From Halobacterium hubeiense (GTDB lineage: Archaea; Halobacteriota; Halobacteria; Halobacteriales; Halobacteriaceae), in contig NZ_LN831302.1 of the NCBI RefSeq assembly GCF_001488575.1, forward strand, positions 1,054,001 to 1,118,000: a DNA stretch of 64,000 nucleotides, given 5' to 3'. This document shows, one piece after another, positions 27,424 to 36,633 of the stretch. Positions within the stretch are counted from its first letter, which is position 1, and each line of letters begins with the position of its first letter. The notes under the pieces are model-generated. The model saw only the letters and a program-made list of their open reading frames with translations, had not been told where the DNA came from and ran no database searches. The position numbers and the translations under genes were made by a program.

Positions 27424-29718
27424 TTACGTAATCGCGTCGAGCAACTCGATTGCCAACTGCTTGTCGAGCGGGTCGTTGGCGTTCCCGCACTGCGGGGACT
27501 GCACGCACGCCGGGCAGCCGTCCGCGCAGTCGCAGGCTTCCAGCATCGCGAGCGTGCGCTCGGCCAGCTCTGCCACCGAGTCGAAGCCCGCGCGCGCCAG
27601 CCCGACGCCGCCCGGGTAGCCGTCGTAGATGAAGATAGTCGGGCGGCCGGTGTGCGGGTGGACGGGCGTGGAGAGCCCGCCGATGTCCCCGCGGTCGCAG
27701 AGCAACTCCGTGGGGAACATCGAAATCATCGCGTGCTCGGCGGCGTGAATCGCGCCCGGGAGGTCGCCCGCCGCACGCAACTCGGCCTCGACGTCCGACG
27801 GCACCGTGTAGTAGAGCGCACGCGTCTCTAGCGTCTGCTCGGGGAGGTCGAGGCTCACCGTCGCCTCCGACTCGCCGCGCTTGGCGTTCCGACGCTCGTA
27901 GCCAGTCACCTGCTCGGTGAGCGTGACGTCCGCGAACCGTACGGGCACGTCCTCGCGGGCGAACGGCGCGCGCTCCTCGCGGTCCTCGCGGACCTCCATG
28001 TCCTTGTCCGTGAGCACGCGCGTGTAGTGGTCGGCGTACGTCGGCTGGAGGTCCGCCACGTCGTTGGCGAGGTCGAGGTCCACGACCTCGTAGCGCTGGC
28101 CCTGGTGGTGGTAGATGGCGCCGGGGTGGGCGTCCCGGAGCGCGTCCGAGAACTCCATCGTCGCAATCGTGTCGCCCGAAGGGTCCAGCAGTCGCACCTC
28201 GCGGTCGTCGATGGAGCGCAGGCTCATCTCGTGCTGGGGGCTGCCGTCGCCGGCGTACGTCCAGCGCGTGCCGTGCTCCGTCTCGCGGCGTTCGATCACG
28301 CCCCGGCTTTCGAGTGTTCGCACGCGCTCGGCGAACCGCGGGAAGTACCGCTCGTCCTCGGGCGAGAGCCAGTTCTCGCGGGCCGCGGACGCGACGTGCG
28401 GGTCCAGCAGGTGTTCGTTCGCGGGGTCCACGATGGCGTCCTCGGGGTCCCCGTCGAACAGCTCCTCGGGGTGGTTCATCACGTACTGGTCGAGCTGGTC
28501 CTCGCCAGCGACGAGCGCGACGGCGGCGGGGTCGGTGCCCCGACCGGCGCGGCCCGCGCGCTGGAACGTGTTCATCTGCGTGCCCGGGTAGCCGTCGAGG
28601 AGGACGGCGTCGAGGCCGCCGACGTCTACGCCGAGTTCGAGCGCGCTCGTGCTCCAGACGCCGCGGAGGCTACCGTCATGGAGGCCGGCTTCGAGGCTTC
28701 GCCGGCGGTCGTCCGTGAGTGCGGCTTGGTAGGCCGCAATCTCGCCGGCGAGGTCGTGTTCGCCGCGGTCGCGGAGGTCGTCGGCAGTGCCGGTGGCGTT
28801 GCGCTCGGCCCCCTGCCGGGAGCGCGTGAACGCCAGCGTCTGGTGGCCGCGCATCACGAGGTCGGCCATCAGGTGCCGCGTCTCGACGTGCGAGGAGCGG
28901 CGCCGGCCCTCGCCGCCGGCTTCCTCGGGCGGATTCCACAAGAGCCAGTGCCGCGGGCCGCGCTCGCTCGTGTCCTCGTCGACGAGCGCGAACCCCGACT
29001 CGGGCTTGCCGGTCACGCGGGCCGCGTGCTCGACGGGGTTGCCGATGGTCGCCGAACAACAGACGAAGTCCGGGTCGGCGTCGAATCGCTCGCAGACCCG
29101 CCGGAGTCGGCGCAGGACGTGGGCGACGTGGCCGCCGAAGACGCCGCGGTACTCGTGGACCTCGTCGAGCACCACGGTTTCCAGCCCAGAGAAGAACCAC
29201 TCCCAGAGCCGGTGGCCGTGGGGCAACAGCGCGTAGTGCAGCATCTCGGGGTTCGTCAGCAGGACCGTCGGCCGGCGGTCCCGCACGGCCTGTTTCTCCG
29301 AGCGGGAGAGTCGGCCCGTGTACGTGTCCACTTGCACGCGGCTCCCGAACCCGAGGTCGCTGGCGAGCTCGGAGAACGTCTCCTGCTGGTCGGCGACGAG
29401 CGCGTTCTGCGGCGCGACGTAGAGCGTGCGGCCGCCGTGGTCCATCGCGCGCTCGAACGCCGGCACCGTGTACGCGAGACTCTTCCCGCTCGCGGTCGGC
29501 GTCGCGACCACCACGTCGTCGCCATCCCTGACCGCGCTGATAGCGTCGGCTTGGTGCTCGTAGAGCGCGTCAATACCGCGCTCCGCGAGCGCCGATTCGA
29601 GGCGGGATTCGAGGTCGACGTCCCGCGTGCTCGCGTCGCGGCCGGGGAGCGTGCGCTCGTCGACGAGCTGGCCGTCGTAGTGCGGTCGGTCCCGGAGCCA
29701 GTCGGCGAGGTCGTCCAC
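27424..29718 (-). CDS. Hrq1-type DEAH helicase with C-terminal DUF1998 domain
   Basis: A 764-residue superfamily 2 helicase. Q-motif-like YEHQADAI near 55 is followed by motif I TPTASGKS (about 74-81), motif II DEVH (about 180), motif III CSATIGNP, and a second RecA lobe with TSALELGVDVGGLDAVL and QRAGRAGRG. The last 120 residues hold the DUF1998/MZB metal site CDCADGCPACVQSPQCGN. The family includes yeast Hrq1 and Bacillus MrfA, 3'-5' helicases in repair of crosslinks and bulky lesions. It stands alone and is divergent from the aminotransferase gene. Confidence 0.88.
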   Translation of the reverse strand: MDDLADWLRDRPHYDGQLVDERTLPGRDASTRDVDLESRLESALAERGIDALYEHQADAISAVRDGDDVVVATPTASGKSLAYTVPAFERAMDHGGRTLYVAPQNALVADQQETFSELASDLGFGSRVQVDTYTGRLSRSEKQAVRDRRPTVLLTNPEMLHYALLPHGHRLWEWFFSGLETVVLDEVHEYRGVFGGHVAHVLRRLRRVCERFDADPDFVCCSATIGNPVEHAARVTGKPESGFALVDEDTSERGPRHWLLWNPPEEAGGEGRRRSSHVETRHLMADLVMRGHQTLAFTRSRQGAERNATGTADDLRDRGEHDLAGEIAAYQAALTDDRRRSLEAGLHDGSLRGVWSTSALELGVDVGGLDAVLLDGYPGTQMNTFQRAGRAGRGTDPAAVALVAGEDQLDQYVMNHPEELFDGDPEDAIVDPANEHLLDPHVASAARENWLSPEDERYFPRFAERVRTLESRGVIERRETEHGTRWTYAGDGSPQHEMSLRSIDDREVRLLDPSGDTIATMEFSDALRDAHPGAIYHHQGQRYEVVDLDLANDVADLQPTYADHYTRVLTDKDMEVREDREERAPFAREDVPVRFADVTLTEQVTGYERRNAKRGESEATVSLDLPEQTLETRALYYTVPSDVEAELRAAGDLPGAIHAAEHAMISMFPTELLCDRGDIGGLSTPVHPHTGRPTIFIYDGYPGGVGLARAGFDSVAELAERTLAMLEACDCADGCPACVQSPQCGNANDPLDKQLAIELLDAIT

Positions 29719-29827
29719 ACCAGTAGGTCGGAACTTGGCGACTTAACGGCTTCCGGTCGTGGCACTCGCTTCGGCCGGCTGCGCCGGAGCGACAACTTCT
29801 TTCCCACCGCGGGACCGAGAACGGGAC

Positions 29828-30925
29828 ATGTTCCCGCGGCTGGAGTACCTCGAATGGATTTCCGGGCGGCCGGAGGTCGCGCTGTACGACCTCGCGTCCA
29901 GCGACCTGCGCGGTGACCGCGACCACGAGCCCGAGGCGGTCCCCGAGCCGCTGGATGGGCTCTCGGACCCGCCGAGGGGCGCGACCCTCGAAACCCAGAT
30001 TGCCGGCGAGTACGGCGTCGAACCCGAGCAGGTGCTGGTGACGCCGGGCGCGACGATGGCGAACGTCGTCGCCGCCGCGACCGCGCTCGGCCTCGGCCCC
30101 GACGAGGAGCCCGAGGAGAAACAGCGCGTACTCGTCGAGAAGCCCAGCTACGAGCCGCTCGTGAAGACGCCGGCGGCGCTCGGCGCCGAAGTCGACCGGT
30201 TCCTGCGCGGCGAGGTCTACCGGCTGGACGTCGAGCGCGCGGAGAAGGCGCTCACCGACCACACGGAACTCGTCACGGTAACCAACCGCCACAACCCCAG
30301 CGGCTCGCTGGCCGAGCGCGACACGCTCGCGGACCTTGCGACCGTCGCCAGCGACGCTGGCGCGCGCCTGCTCGTCGACGAGGTGTACGCGCCGTACGTC
30401 ACCGAGCCCCGCGACGGACCGTTCGGCGGGCCGACCGCAGCCGGGCTCGACGACACCGTGGTCACGAGTTCGCTGACGAAGTTCTTCGGGCTCGACGACC
30501 TCCGCATTGGGTGGCTGGTCGCGGACCGCGAGTTCGTCGAGCGCGCGCACTCGGTGTCGATGCACTTCCTCGGCGTCGCGGACACCAGCCGGGCGCTCGG
30601 CCGGCGCGCGCTCCACAACAAGGACCACCTCGCCGAGCGCGCGCGGACGTTGCTCGCGGAGAACACCGAGTTGTTCGAGGCGTTCCTCGCGGAGCGCGAC
30701 GATGTCGAGGGGTTCCTCGCGGAGGGGTCGACGTTCGCGTTCCTCGACCCCGACAACGTCGACGGCAACGAGCTCGCGGCCGCCGCGTGGGACGAGGGCG
30801 TCCTCGTCGTCCCCGGCCGCTTCTTCGGGGCGGACGAGCGCATTCGCGTGAGTCTCGGACGCAACCCCAGCGAGGTCGCGCCCGCGCTCGACGCGCTCGG
30901 CGCGGTCCTCGACCGCTTCGAGTAG
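29828..30925 (+). CDS. PLP-dependent aminotransferase (class I/II)
   Basis: A 365-residue fold-type I aminotransferase. TPGATMANVVAAAT (about residues 64-77) is the phosphate-binding turn, RHNPSG near 155 the substrate/PLP Asn motif, LLVDEVYAPYV near 182 holds the PLP Asp and Tyr, and TSSLTKFFGLDDLRIGW near 220 carries the Schiff-base Lys. The C-terminal small domain has RFFGADERIRVSLGR with the carboxylate-binding Arg. The substrate is not readable from sequence. The frame opens further upstream, but the ATG at 29828 starts the family-like N-terminus. Confidence 0.85.
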   Translation: MFPRLEYLEWISGRPEVALYDLASSDLRGDRDHEPEAVPEPLDGLSDPPRGATLETQIAGEYGVEPEQVLVTPGATMANVVAAATALGLGPDEEPEEKQRVLVEKPSYEPLVKTPAALGAEVDRFLRGEVYRLDVERAEKALTDHTELVTVTNRHNPSGSLAERDTLADLATVASDAGARLLVDEVYAPYVTEPRDGPFGGPTAAGLDDTVVTSSLTKFFGLDDLRIGWLVADREFVERAHSVSMHFLGVADTSRALGRRALHNKDHLAERARTLLAENTELFEAFLAERDDVEGFLAEGSTFAFLDPDNVDGNELAAAAWDEGVLVVPGRFFGADERIRVSLGRNPSEVAPALDALGAVLDRFE

Positions 30926-30960
30926 CCGCGTCGGACGCCTGTGGGACGCGAGCCTCGAAC

Positions 30961-30968
30961 ACTTATGG
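30961..30968 (+). promoter_or_regulatory. TATA-like box before the PRC-barrel gene
   Basis: ACTTATGG starts 31 bases before the ATG at 30992. It decides for that start over the two earlier in-frame ATGs at 30941 and 30965. Confidence 0.4.
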
Positions 30969-30991
30969 GGCACCGCGACAATCACCACGAC

Positions 30992-31282
30992 ATGGACTCC
31001 GAAGCAGACGAAATCACCTCGCTTGTCGGCCGCGAGGTGTACTCGAACAACGGCGTCTTCGTCGGGGAAGTCGAAGACGTCCGCCTGGACCTCGACGCGG
31101 AAGTGGTGAACGGCCTCGCGCTCAGCGAACTCAACGCCCAGCTGTTCGCGGACACCGAGACCGGGAAGAAAGGCGTCATCATCCCGTATCGGTGGGTGCG
31201 TGCAGTCGGCGACGTGGTCCTCATCAACGACGTTATCGAGCGCTACGAAAGCCCTGACGAAGATACCGAACTCGCCGTTTAG
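30992..31282 (+). CDS. PRC-barrel domain protein
   Basis: A 96-residue protein consisting of one PRC barrel: ITSLVGREVYSNNGVFVGEVEDVRLDLDAEVVNGLAL, then GVIIPYRWVRAVGDVVLIN. Such small archaeal barrels are cytosolic and thought to bind RNA or proteins; in haloarchaea some PRC-barrel proteins (CdpB) act in cell division, but nothing here links this one to division genes. Start chosen from the TATA-like box. Confidence 0.8.
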   Translation: MDSEADEITSLVGREVYSNNGVFVGEVEDVRLDLDAEVVNGLALSELNAQLFADTETGKKGVIIPYRWVRAVGDVVLINDVIERYESPDEDTELAV

Positions 31283-31365
31283 CCGTTCTAGCGACTGACT
31301 TCCGCCCGCTCGCAGAGGCGTCCTGAGGCGAACCGCGTAAGGCCCCGCATCCGTTCAGCGGAGAT

Positions 31366-32274
31366 ATGGAAGTCGTCGGCCGGTTGCTCGCGCTGCTCGT
31401 TTTGCTGCTCGTCGGGACAGGGCTGCGCGTCGCCGGCGTGCTCGACGCTACCCGCACCGAGTGGCTCAACGACGCCGCGTACTACGTCGCGCTGCCCGCG
31501 CTCGTGTTCGTGTCGACGTACGACCGCGACGTCGCCGAGCTCGTCTCTCCCGCCCTGTTCGGCGGCCTCCTGTTCGTGCTGTTCGCGACCGCCACGGTCG
31601 CGTGGGTCGTCCACCGGAATCAGGCCGAGCGCCGCCGCCGCAGCGTCGCGGTCACGCAGTCCTACCACTCGAATCTGGGCTACCTCGGGCTGCCGCTGGT
31701 CGCCGCGACGTTCAGCGACGACGTGACCGCGGTCGCGAGCGTCGTGCTCGGCGTCGTCTCGCTCGTGCAGGTGCCGCTGACGGTGTTCGTCCTCACGACC
31801 GTCAGCGACGCCGACGCCTCGCTCGCCGAGGAAGTCGCGAAACTCGGGCGCAACCCCGTGTTGCTCGCGCTGGTCGCGGGGCTGGTCGTCGGGTCTGCCG
31901 GCATCGGGCTCCCCGGCCCGGCGACTGCGGGGTTGGACCTGCTGGGGACGCTCGCGCTCCCCATTGCGTTGCTGTGCGTGGGGGCGTCGCTGGAGGTCGA
32001 CCTGCCGAACGTCGACGTCGGTGCCACGGGCGCGGTCGTCGCGCTCAAAATCGTGTTGATGCCCGCGATAGCGTGGACGACGTTCTCGCTCCTGAGCGTG
32101 GACGCCGCGACGTTTACCGCCGCCGTCGTGATGCTCGGCACGCCGACCGCGGTGTCGACGTACGTGTTCGCGAACGAACTCGGCGGCGACGAAGCGTTCG
32201 CGTCCCTGAACGTCTTCGTCACGACGCTGGCGTCGATCGGGACGCTGTTCGTCCTCATCAGAGCCGTCGGCTGA
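31366..32274 (+). CDS. AEC-family transporter
   Basis: A 302-residue membrane protein with about ten hydrophobic helices in two five-helix halves. Half one includes YVALPALVFVSTYDRDV and SNLGYLGLPLVAATF; half two includes GLPGPATAGLDLLGTLALPIALLCVGASL. These are marks of the auxin efflux carrier family, which exports organic anions in prokaryotes. The substrate cannot be told from sequence. It is convergent with the DHH gene. Confidence 0.83.
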   Translation: MEVVGRLLALLVLLLVGTGLRVAGVLDATRTEWLNDAAYYVALPALVFVSTYDRDVAELVSPALFGGLLFVLFATATVAWVVHRNQAERRRRSVAVTQSYHSNLGYLGLPLVAATFSDDVTAVASVVLGVVSLVQVPLTVFVLTTVSDADASLAEEVAKLGRNPVLLALVAGLVVGSAGIGLPGPATAGLDLLGTLALPIALLCVGASLEVDLPNVDVGATGAVVALKIVLMPAIAWTTFSLLSVDAATFTAAVVMLGTPTAVSTYVFANELGGDEAFASLNVFVTTLASIGTLFVLIRAVG

Positions 32275-32285
32275 ACGCCACAGAA

Positions 32286-33716
32286 CTAGTTGCCGTTCGA
32301 CCCGCTGGAACTCTCGGACTCGACGCCCATCGCGTCGAAGAGCTTCTGCGTGACCGCCTCCTCGGTCAGCGACAGGAGGGTCTCGCGGTTCTCCTCGGTC
32401 GCCTCGATGCCCGTGAAGATGCCGAGCGGAATCTCCGCGGACGCCTGCGTGGAGTGGCCGGCGGCCTCGCCGATGTTCTCGAAGGCGTCGCTGAGCACGC
32501 GCCCGATGTTCAGGCGGATGTCCTTCGAGCGCGCCGCCAGATAGATGGTGTCCTCGACGATGCCGAAGACGGCAGTCGTCGTGATGCCCTCCAGATTCAA
32601 CAGCTGGGAGGCGGCCTGCGCGAGCGCGTCCCGGTCGCTGATGAACCCCGCGTTCGAGACAAGGTGGCTGCCTTGGACCTCGCGGTTCGCGATGGCTTCC
32701 GCGAGCACGTCCAGCGTCTCCGGGCTCATGTTCGGCGACTCCACCTGTTCGAGGGTGTCGTGGTCCGCGAACGGGTAGAGGTACGCCGCCGCGGTGAGGT
32801 CCGCCGGCGTCGTATCCCGGCGGAAGTCCAGGGTTTCGGCGCGAATCCCGTACAACAGCGCTGTGGCGACCTCCTGGCTCACCGAGAGGTCGAACTCCTG
32901 AATGTACTTCGTGAGGATGGTGGAGGTCGCGGAGACGTTCGGGCGGATGTCCGCGAACTCCGCGTCGAACTCCTCGTCGACCTCGTAGTGGTCGAGGAAG
33001 ATGTCGACCTCGCGGTCCAGCGACACCTCTCCGGCCTTCGCCGGGTCGACGAGCGCGACCGTGTCGTAGTCGTCGATGTCGACGTCCTCGTACGGCGTCA
33101 ACTCGATGTCCAGCAGGTTCACGAACGCGCGGTTCTCCTGGTGGCCGATGTCCCCGAAGTAGAGGATGTCCGCCTCCACGCCGAGGTGGGCCGCGATGGC
33201 GTTCAGCGCGGCCGCCGCGGCGATGGAGTCCGGGTCGGGGTTGTCGTGCGTGACGATCGCCAGCCGGCCATCAGTGCCCTCGATGACATCCGCGAGCTGG
33301 CGGGCTTTGTACTCCAGTTCGCCGGACTCGAGCGCGCGCAACGCCGCGTCCGCGATGACCGACGACGGATTGATGACGACGTCCGCGCCCAGCTCTGTGA
33401 GTTCGTCGCTGGTCACGGGGTCGCTGGCGCGCACGACGACGAACTGCTCGTCGTTCCGCCCGCGGATGTTTGTCACCGCAGCTTCGTTCGCTTCGACGTC
33501 CGAGGCCATGATGAGGACGACGTCGCGGTCCGCGACCAGTCCTGCGACCTCCTCGTCGCGGATGTCCGCGACCTGCGCGTTCAAGTCCTGGTCGCGCAAC
33601 GCCTCTACGCGGGCCTCGTCACGGTCCACAATGAGGACGTCTTTACCTCGTTCGACCAACTCCTCGGCGACGGCGTGGCCGACGCTCCCGCAGCCAAGGA
33701 TGGCGTACGTGGACAT
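32286..33716 (-). CDS. TrkA-N (Rossmann) plus DHH phosphoesterase protein
   Basis: A 476-residue fusion. Residues 1-120 form an NAD-type Rossmann domain (YAILGCGSVGHAVAEEL, VLIVDRD) like TrkA-N/RCK. Residues 140-300 are a DHH domain with THDNPDPDSIAAAAALN and FLDHYE, where the usual DHH triplet reads DHY. The C-terminal DHHA1-like region ends near GEAAGHSTQASAEIPLG. DHH proteins cleave cyclic dinucleotides or short RNA, and the Rossmann part may sense a nucleotide. An ATG nine codons earlier is possible. Confidence 0.8.
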   Translation of the reverse strand: MSTYAILGCGSVGHAVAEELVERGKDVLIVDRDEARVEALRDQDLNAQVADIRDEEVAGLVADRDVVLIMASDVEANEAAVTNIRGRNDEQFVVVRASDPVTSDELTELGADVVINPSSVIADAALRALESGELEYKARQLADVIEGTDGRLAIVTHDNPDPDSIAAAAALNAIAAHLGVEADILYFGDIGHQENRAFVNLLDIELTPYEDVDIDDYDTVALVDPAKAGEVSLDREVDIFLDHYEVDEEFDAEFADIRPNVSATSTILTKYIQEFDLSVSQEVATALLYGIRAETLDFRRDTTPADLTAAAYLYPFADHDTLEQVESPNMSPETLDVLAEAIANREVQGSHLVSNAGFISDRDALAQAASQLLNLEGITTTAVFGIVEDTIYLAARSKDIRLNIGRVLSDAFENIGEAAGHSTQASAEIPLGIFTGIEATEENRETLLSLTEEAVTQKLFDAMGVESESSSGSNGN

Positions 33717-33962
33717 CGAGGAGATGGTTGCCCGGCTGCTCATGATGTCTACGGTTACCGGCGGCCGTCACTTAACCTTCCCGACCTGCCGCCAGCCCAC
33801 CGGGGATTCCGGCCGCGGAGTGGCTCACCGCCGTGTTTTCCGCGGTCGGTTTCGCGGCGCGACGCGGACCCCGGTCGACCGGTCGAATCCGGATGCAGTC
33901 GCGGGACTGTCGTCGCGAATCAGAACGTATTTGAGTCACAGCGTCGAACGATAGGATGCGTT

Positions 33963-34036
33963 GGGCCGGTAGCTCAGTTTGGCAGAGCGACGGACTCTTA
34001 ATCCGTCGGTCGCGTGTTCAAATCGCGCCCGGCCCG
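33963..34036 (+). tRNA. tRNA-Lys (anticodon CTT)
   Basis: A 74-base cloverleaf without CCA. GGGCCGG pairs with CCGGCCC (34029-34035), with discriminator G. The anticodon stem ACGGA/TCCGT encloses the loop CTCTTAA, anticodon CTT at 33997-33999. The T loop is TTCAAAT with stem GCGTG/CGCGC. Its 3' part is repeated at 40515, marking it as the integration site of the following element. A TATA-like GTATTTGA lies about 30 bases upstream. Confidence 0.95.
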
Positions 34037-34060
34037 CTTTCTCGAAGACGGATACTGAGT
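34016..34060 (+). repeat. attL: left 45-bp direct repeat of the tRNA-Lys element
   Basis: From GTTCAAATCGCG in the T loop, through the end of the tRNA and on to GATACTGAGT, these 45 bases are identical to 40515-40559. A further 27 bases or so remain similar with about five differences. The overlap with the tRNA 3' half is typical of tyrosine-integrase targets. Confidence 0.93.
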
Positions 34061-34082
34061 CAGACTGTTAGCGGCTGAACTG

Positions 34083-34553
34083 TTACTTCGTAGGGTTTCC
34101 GGCCATTAGAAGGTTCGGATACACCCACCGTTTCGACGTTAGTTCGTTTCGAGTCTGATGCGCGTGCGTGCCATCCAGCGTTTTTCCAATAGCCGAGAGT
34201 TGATTCAGTACATCTTGCCGTGTTCCACTCCATCGAGTCGTTGGTTCACGATGTTCGTGGGCTGAGGATGCGCCACTACGCTGGAAGTAGGCGAGAAGCG
34301 GGAACTTCGCCGCGAGGAGTTCGGGATGGCGTAGCGAACACGGTTTCGACCCATCCTTGGACGTGACTCCCCGGGTTTGACCGTCCAAAACCACCTTGAA
34401 TCTCTTTAATTTCTCTCGCAGGTATCTCGACGCTTTCCACGGGTTTTCGGTATCTTTTTGGCGCTGGCTCCCCTTTGTTTGAGTGAAGGCTTTTCGCGGA
34501 AGACTACATCGAGCAGTCACGACTATCGCAGTCTGTTCCACGGTTCTCCGCAT
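34083..34553 (-). CDS. doubtful 156-residue ORF next to attL
   Basis: An open frame in the 560 bases between the tRNA and the primase gene. It is basic (many Arg, Lys, His) and lacks the acidic character of haloarchaeal proteins, and I see no domain. It could be a degraded gene or a shadow of non-coding attachment-region DNA. Otherwise I see nothing in this stretch. Confidence 0.2.
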   Translation of the reverse strand: MRRTVEQTAIVVTARCSLPRKAFTQTKGSQRQKDTENPWKASRYLREKLKRFKVVLDGQTRGVTSKDGSKPCSLRHPELLAAKFPLLAYFQRSGASSAHEHREPTTRWSGTRQDVLNQLSAIGKTLDGTHAHQTRNELTSKRWVYPNLLMAGNPTK

Positions 34554-34603
34554 AGAGCGCGAGGATTGTCGTTCCGCTGAGAGTCTTCTCCATCCTTCGA
34601 CCT

Positions 34604-36250
34604 ATGAGTACAGATACATCTCCGCCGTCAACAGCGACCAGTACAGCGACAACATCCAGCAATAGTGACCTCCCGTGCGTACAGTACGGCTTTCCCGAGG
34701 GCGCGCATCGAGCGCCGAAACTCCAGACAATTTACGAGCCAATCCCCGATAACGCCGCGACCGCCAGCCCCATCTACAAAGTGCCGAGAGAACAGTACGA
34801 ACGCCAAGCCGAGTTCGAGACAGGCTACGAAGTAAAGGGAGGTTCCTCAATAGCAACCGAGATTCAGGACGAGTGTGAGGACGATGACCGCGTCCTCTAC
34901 CCCATCCACATCGAATCCGACGCATACCACGAGGAGGGGCCGGACACGCTTCTCTCGTGGTTCCGGGAGTTCGTAGAGGACTACCTCGGAGTCCCGTTCA
35001 GCACGTGTAGGTTGTACTTCTCAGGGCGACGTTCCATCCACGTTCACGTTCCTCGGTTCGTGTCCGGTGAAGCCGAACGAAAGCGGCTGAAGGAATTGGC
35101 TGAGTCGTACTGCGAGGAGGGCGGGGCAGACCTCGACTTGGGACTGTATTCGCGGAAACGCCTCTTTCGGCTTCCCGGCGTCGCACACGCGGATACCGGC
35201 ATCCCGAAGGTCGAAATCGAACCAGAGTGGGACAGAACCCGCATCTTCCGTGAGGCGAACGGAGCGAACCCAAGCACGCCTGCAACGTACGCGGATGTAC
35301 TGTGGGATGTGTTTGGACAGGAACGCCTGACAGTAGGGACAAGCGTCTTTGACGTGGACACCTCGCAGAGTCTGTTTCGGGTGCTTGACCCCGAGAAGAC
35401 GCTCTTGGAGTTCACGCGCGACGAGGCGGAGGACGAAATCGAGACTCCCCTCATCGAGCAGGTGGCGTATCCCGACGACCCTGCTGATGTTCCAGAGTGG
35501 TCGATGTACAACACGCAGGAGTTCTCCCCGTATGCCCACGCATCCGGGAATCCTCGTAGTGTCGCGGCGCTTCGCGTGAAAGGCGGGGCGTTCGCCCGAG
35601 AGGGCAAGCGTGGTGGTGCGACGATGGTGCCAGCGTACTTCTACGGTGCGGTCGGGTGTAACGGCGAGTTCACGAAAGCAGACGTTCACGCGCCGCTCCA
35701 GTTGTCGAAGAAGGATTACCGGAAGTGGGACTACGCACCGGGGGAAAAGGTCGTCATCATCGGCGGGAAAAGCGGAAGTTCCCGAATCTTCAACGTCTCG
35801 TCGTGGGATGCCACCGTGGTCGGCCACGCGCTCAGAAGCGATAAGGGCCGGCGAGATACCGCGCTCAACCATCTCTCCGAGCGGGGATACGATGTTGGAG
35901 CGTCCGGTTCTACGGTGTCCGGCTCGGAGCGTACGACCGCATCGAGGGCGGCGACTTCCGACGATAAACCACGGACAATCTGGCCTGCTCGTAAGAATCC
36001 CCAATCGAAAGCGGAAGCACTCCAGCGGAAAGCCGAACAGGATGGTATTGGTACGCTGTCACATAACGAACGAATTCGTGTTGCGTGCCGCCATCTCAGG
36101 TACGGCTGGCAACCGACGTGGGAGTGGTTCAAGGAGCAGTACGGCTCCACGTTCAAGCCAGAGGTCACGTGGCAGTTCCTCAAGGGGATAGTCGAAGAAC
36201 CCGATTTCGAGAAGTATGACGACGTAGATGTACCCCCGAAACCCACGTGA
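34604..36250 (+). CDS. primase-like (archaeo-eukaryotic type) replication protein
   Basis: A 548-residue protein. After a Thr/Ser-rich start, residues 95-240 contain elements of the AEP primase fold: an acidic strand YPIHIESDAYHEEG; RLYFSGRRSIHVHVPRFVSG, which matches the SG...H motif; and DLDLGLYSRKRLFRLPGVAH, which matches the third motif of PriS-like enzymes. The C-terminal half (KADVHAPLQLSKKDYRKW and on) has no fold I recognise and may hold a helix-turn-helix end (RVACRHLRYGWQPTWEWFKEQYG). It probably primes replication of the element. No helicase domain is visible in it. Confidence 0.6.
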   Translation: MSTDTSPPSTATSTATTSSNSDLPCVQYGFPEGAHRAPKLQTIYEPIPDNAATASPIYKVPREQYERQAEFETGYEVKGGSSIATEIQDECEDDDRVLYPIHIESDAYHEEGPDTLLSWFREFVEDYLGVPFSTCRLYFSGRRSIHVHVPRFVSGEAERKRLKELAESYCEEGGADLDLGLYSRKRLFRLPGVAHADTGIPKVEIEPEWDRTRIFREANGANPSTPATYADVLWDVFGQERLTVGTSVFDVDTSQSLFRVLDPEKTLLEFTRDEAEDEIETPLIEQVAYPDDPADVPEWSMYNTQEFSPYAHASGNPRSVAALRVKGGAFAREGKRGGATMVPAYFYGAVGCNGEFTKADVHAPLQLSKKDYRKWDYAPGEKVVIIGGKSGSSRIFNVSSWDATVVGHALRSDKGRRDTALNHLSERGYDVGASGSTVSGSERTTASRAATSDDKPRTIWPARKNPQSKAEALQRKAEQDGIGTLSHNERIRVACRHLRYGWQPTWEWFKEQYGSTFKPEVTWQFLKGIVEEPDFEKYDDVDVPPKPT

Positions 36251-36366
36251 CACCTCTGACGCTCGTGGACAACTGCATAGACGGCGTTCCCTATCCACGA
36301 GACAACCCCATCTATGAATGGTTGCACCTCTTGTTCTTTACTCCCCATACAACAACACAACACACC

Positions 36367-36438
36367 CACTAAGTTATGGTGCGAGAACGCTGTACGGCGA
36401 AGGGGTAACACTGACCATCGAGGACGCCACTTATAAAT
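36367..36438 (+). repeat. promoter-linked repeat, copy A
   Basis: CACTAAGTTATGGTG at 36367-36381 also occurs at 39294-39308. Both copies continue with a diverged but alignable stretch (GAGAA, then GGCG.AG.GGTA) and end in an AT-rich TATA-like box 64-65 bases after the first base (here TTATAAAT at 36431-36438). Equal spacing in both suggests one operator-promoter module. Copy A leads into a 51-codon ORF. Confidence 0.6.
36431..36438 (+). promoter_or_regulatory. TATA box of the 51-codon ORF
   Basis: TTATAAAT lies 40-47 bases before the ATG at 36478, predicting a short leader. Confidence 0.45.
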
Positions 36439-36477
36439 GGGGCTACAGGCTTTCCGCAACCAACTTCTCCACAGAGA

Positions 36478-36633
36478 ATGACGCAGTCCATAAACGCCAA
36501 CAACAGGCTGGTCACGCCGTCCAAACGCTCTGTGGTGATTCCCCGGTGGTACAGTATGGAAGACCGTGAGAGGAATGAGGAGCGCTACTACGACCGTCCA
36601 TACTTCCCGTTTCGTTATTCCCAACTCCCCTGA
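36478..36633 (+). CDS. 51-residue basic protein of the element (unknown)
   Basis: ATG at 36478 opens MTQSINANNRLVTPSKRSVV, then IPRWYSMEDRERNEERYYDR and PYFPFRYSQLP, ending in TGA at 36631. It is rich in Arg and Tyr, follows a good TATA box and lies in a 530-base stretch without any other credible gene; the overlapping longer frame at 36318-36569 has worse context. Function unknown. Confidence 0.45.
   Translation: MTQSINANNRLVTPSKRSVVIPRWYSMEDRERNEERYYDRPYFPFRYSQLP

Noticed and set aside
31461-34001. 846-residue open frame on the plus strand
   Set aside because: It runs across the AEC transporter in another frame and antisense to the DHH gene and into the tRNA; the composition is that of a shadow.
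36318-36569. 83-residue open frame in the tRNA-Lys element
   Set aside because: It begins before the TATA box of copy A and covers the repeat motif; the 51-codon frame at 36478 fits the promoter better.
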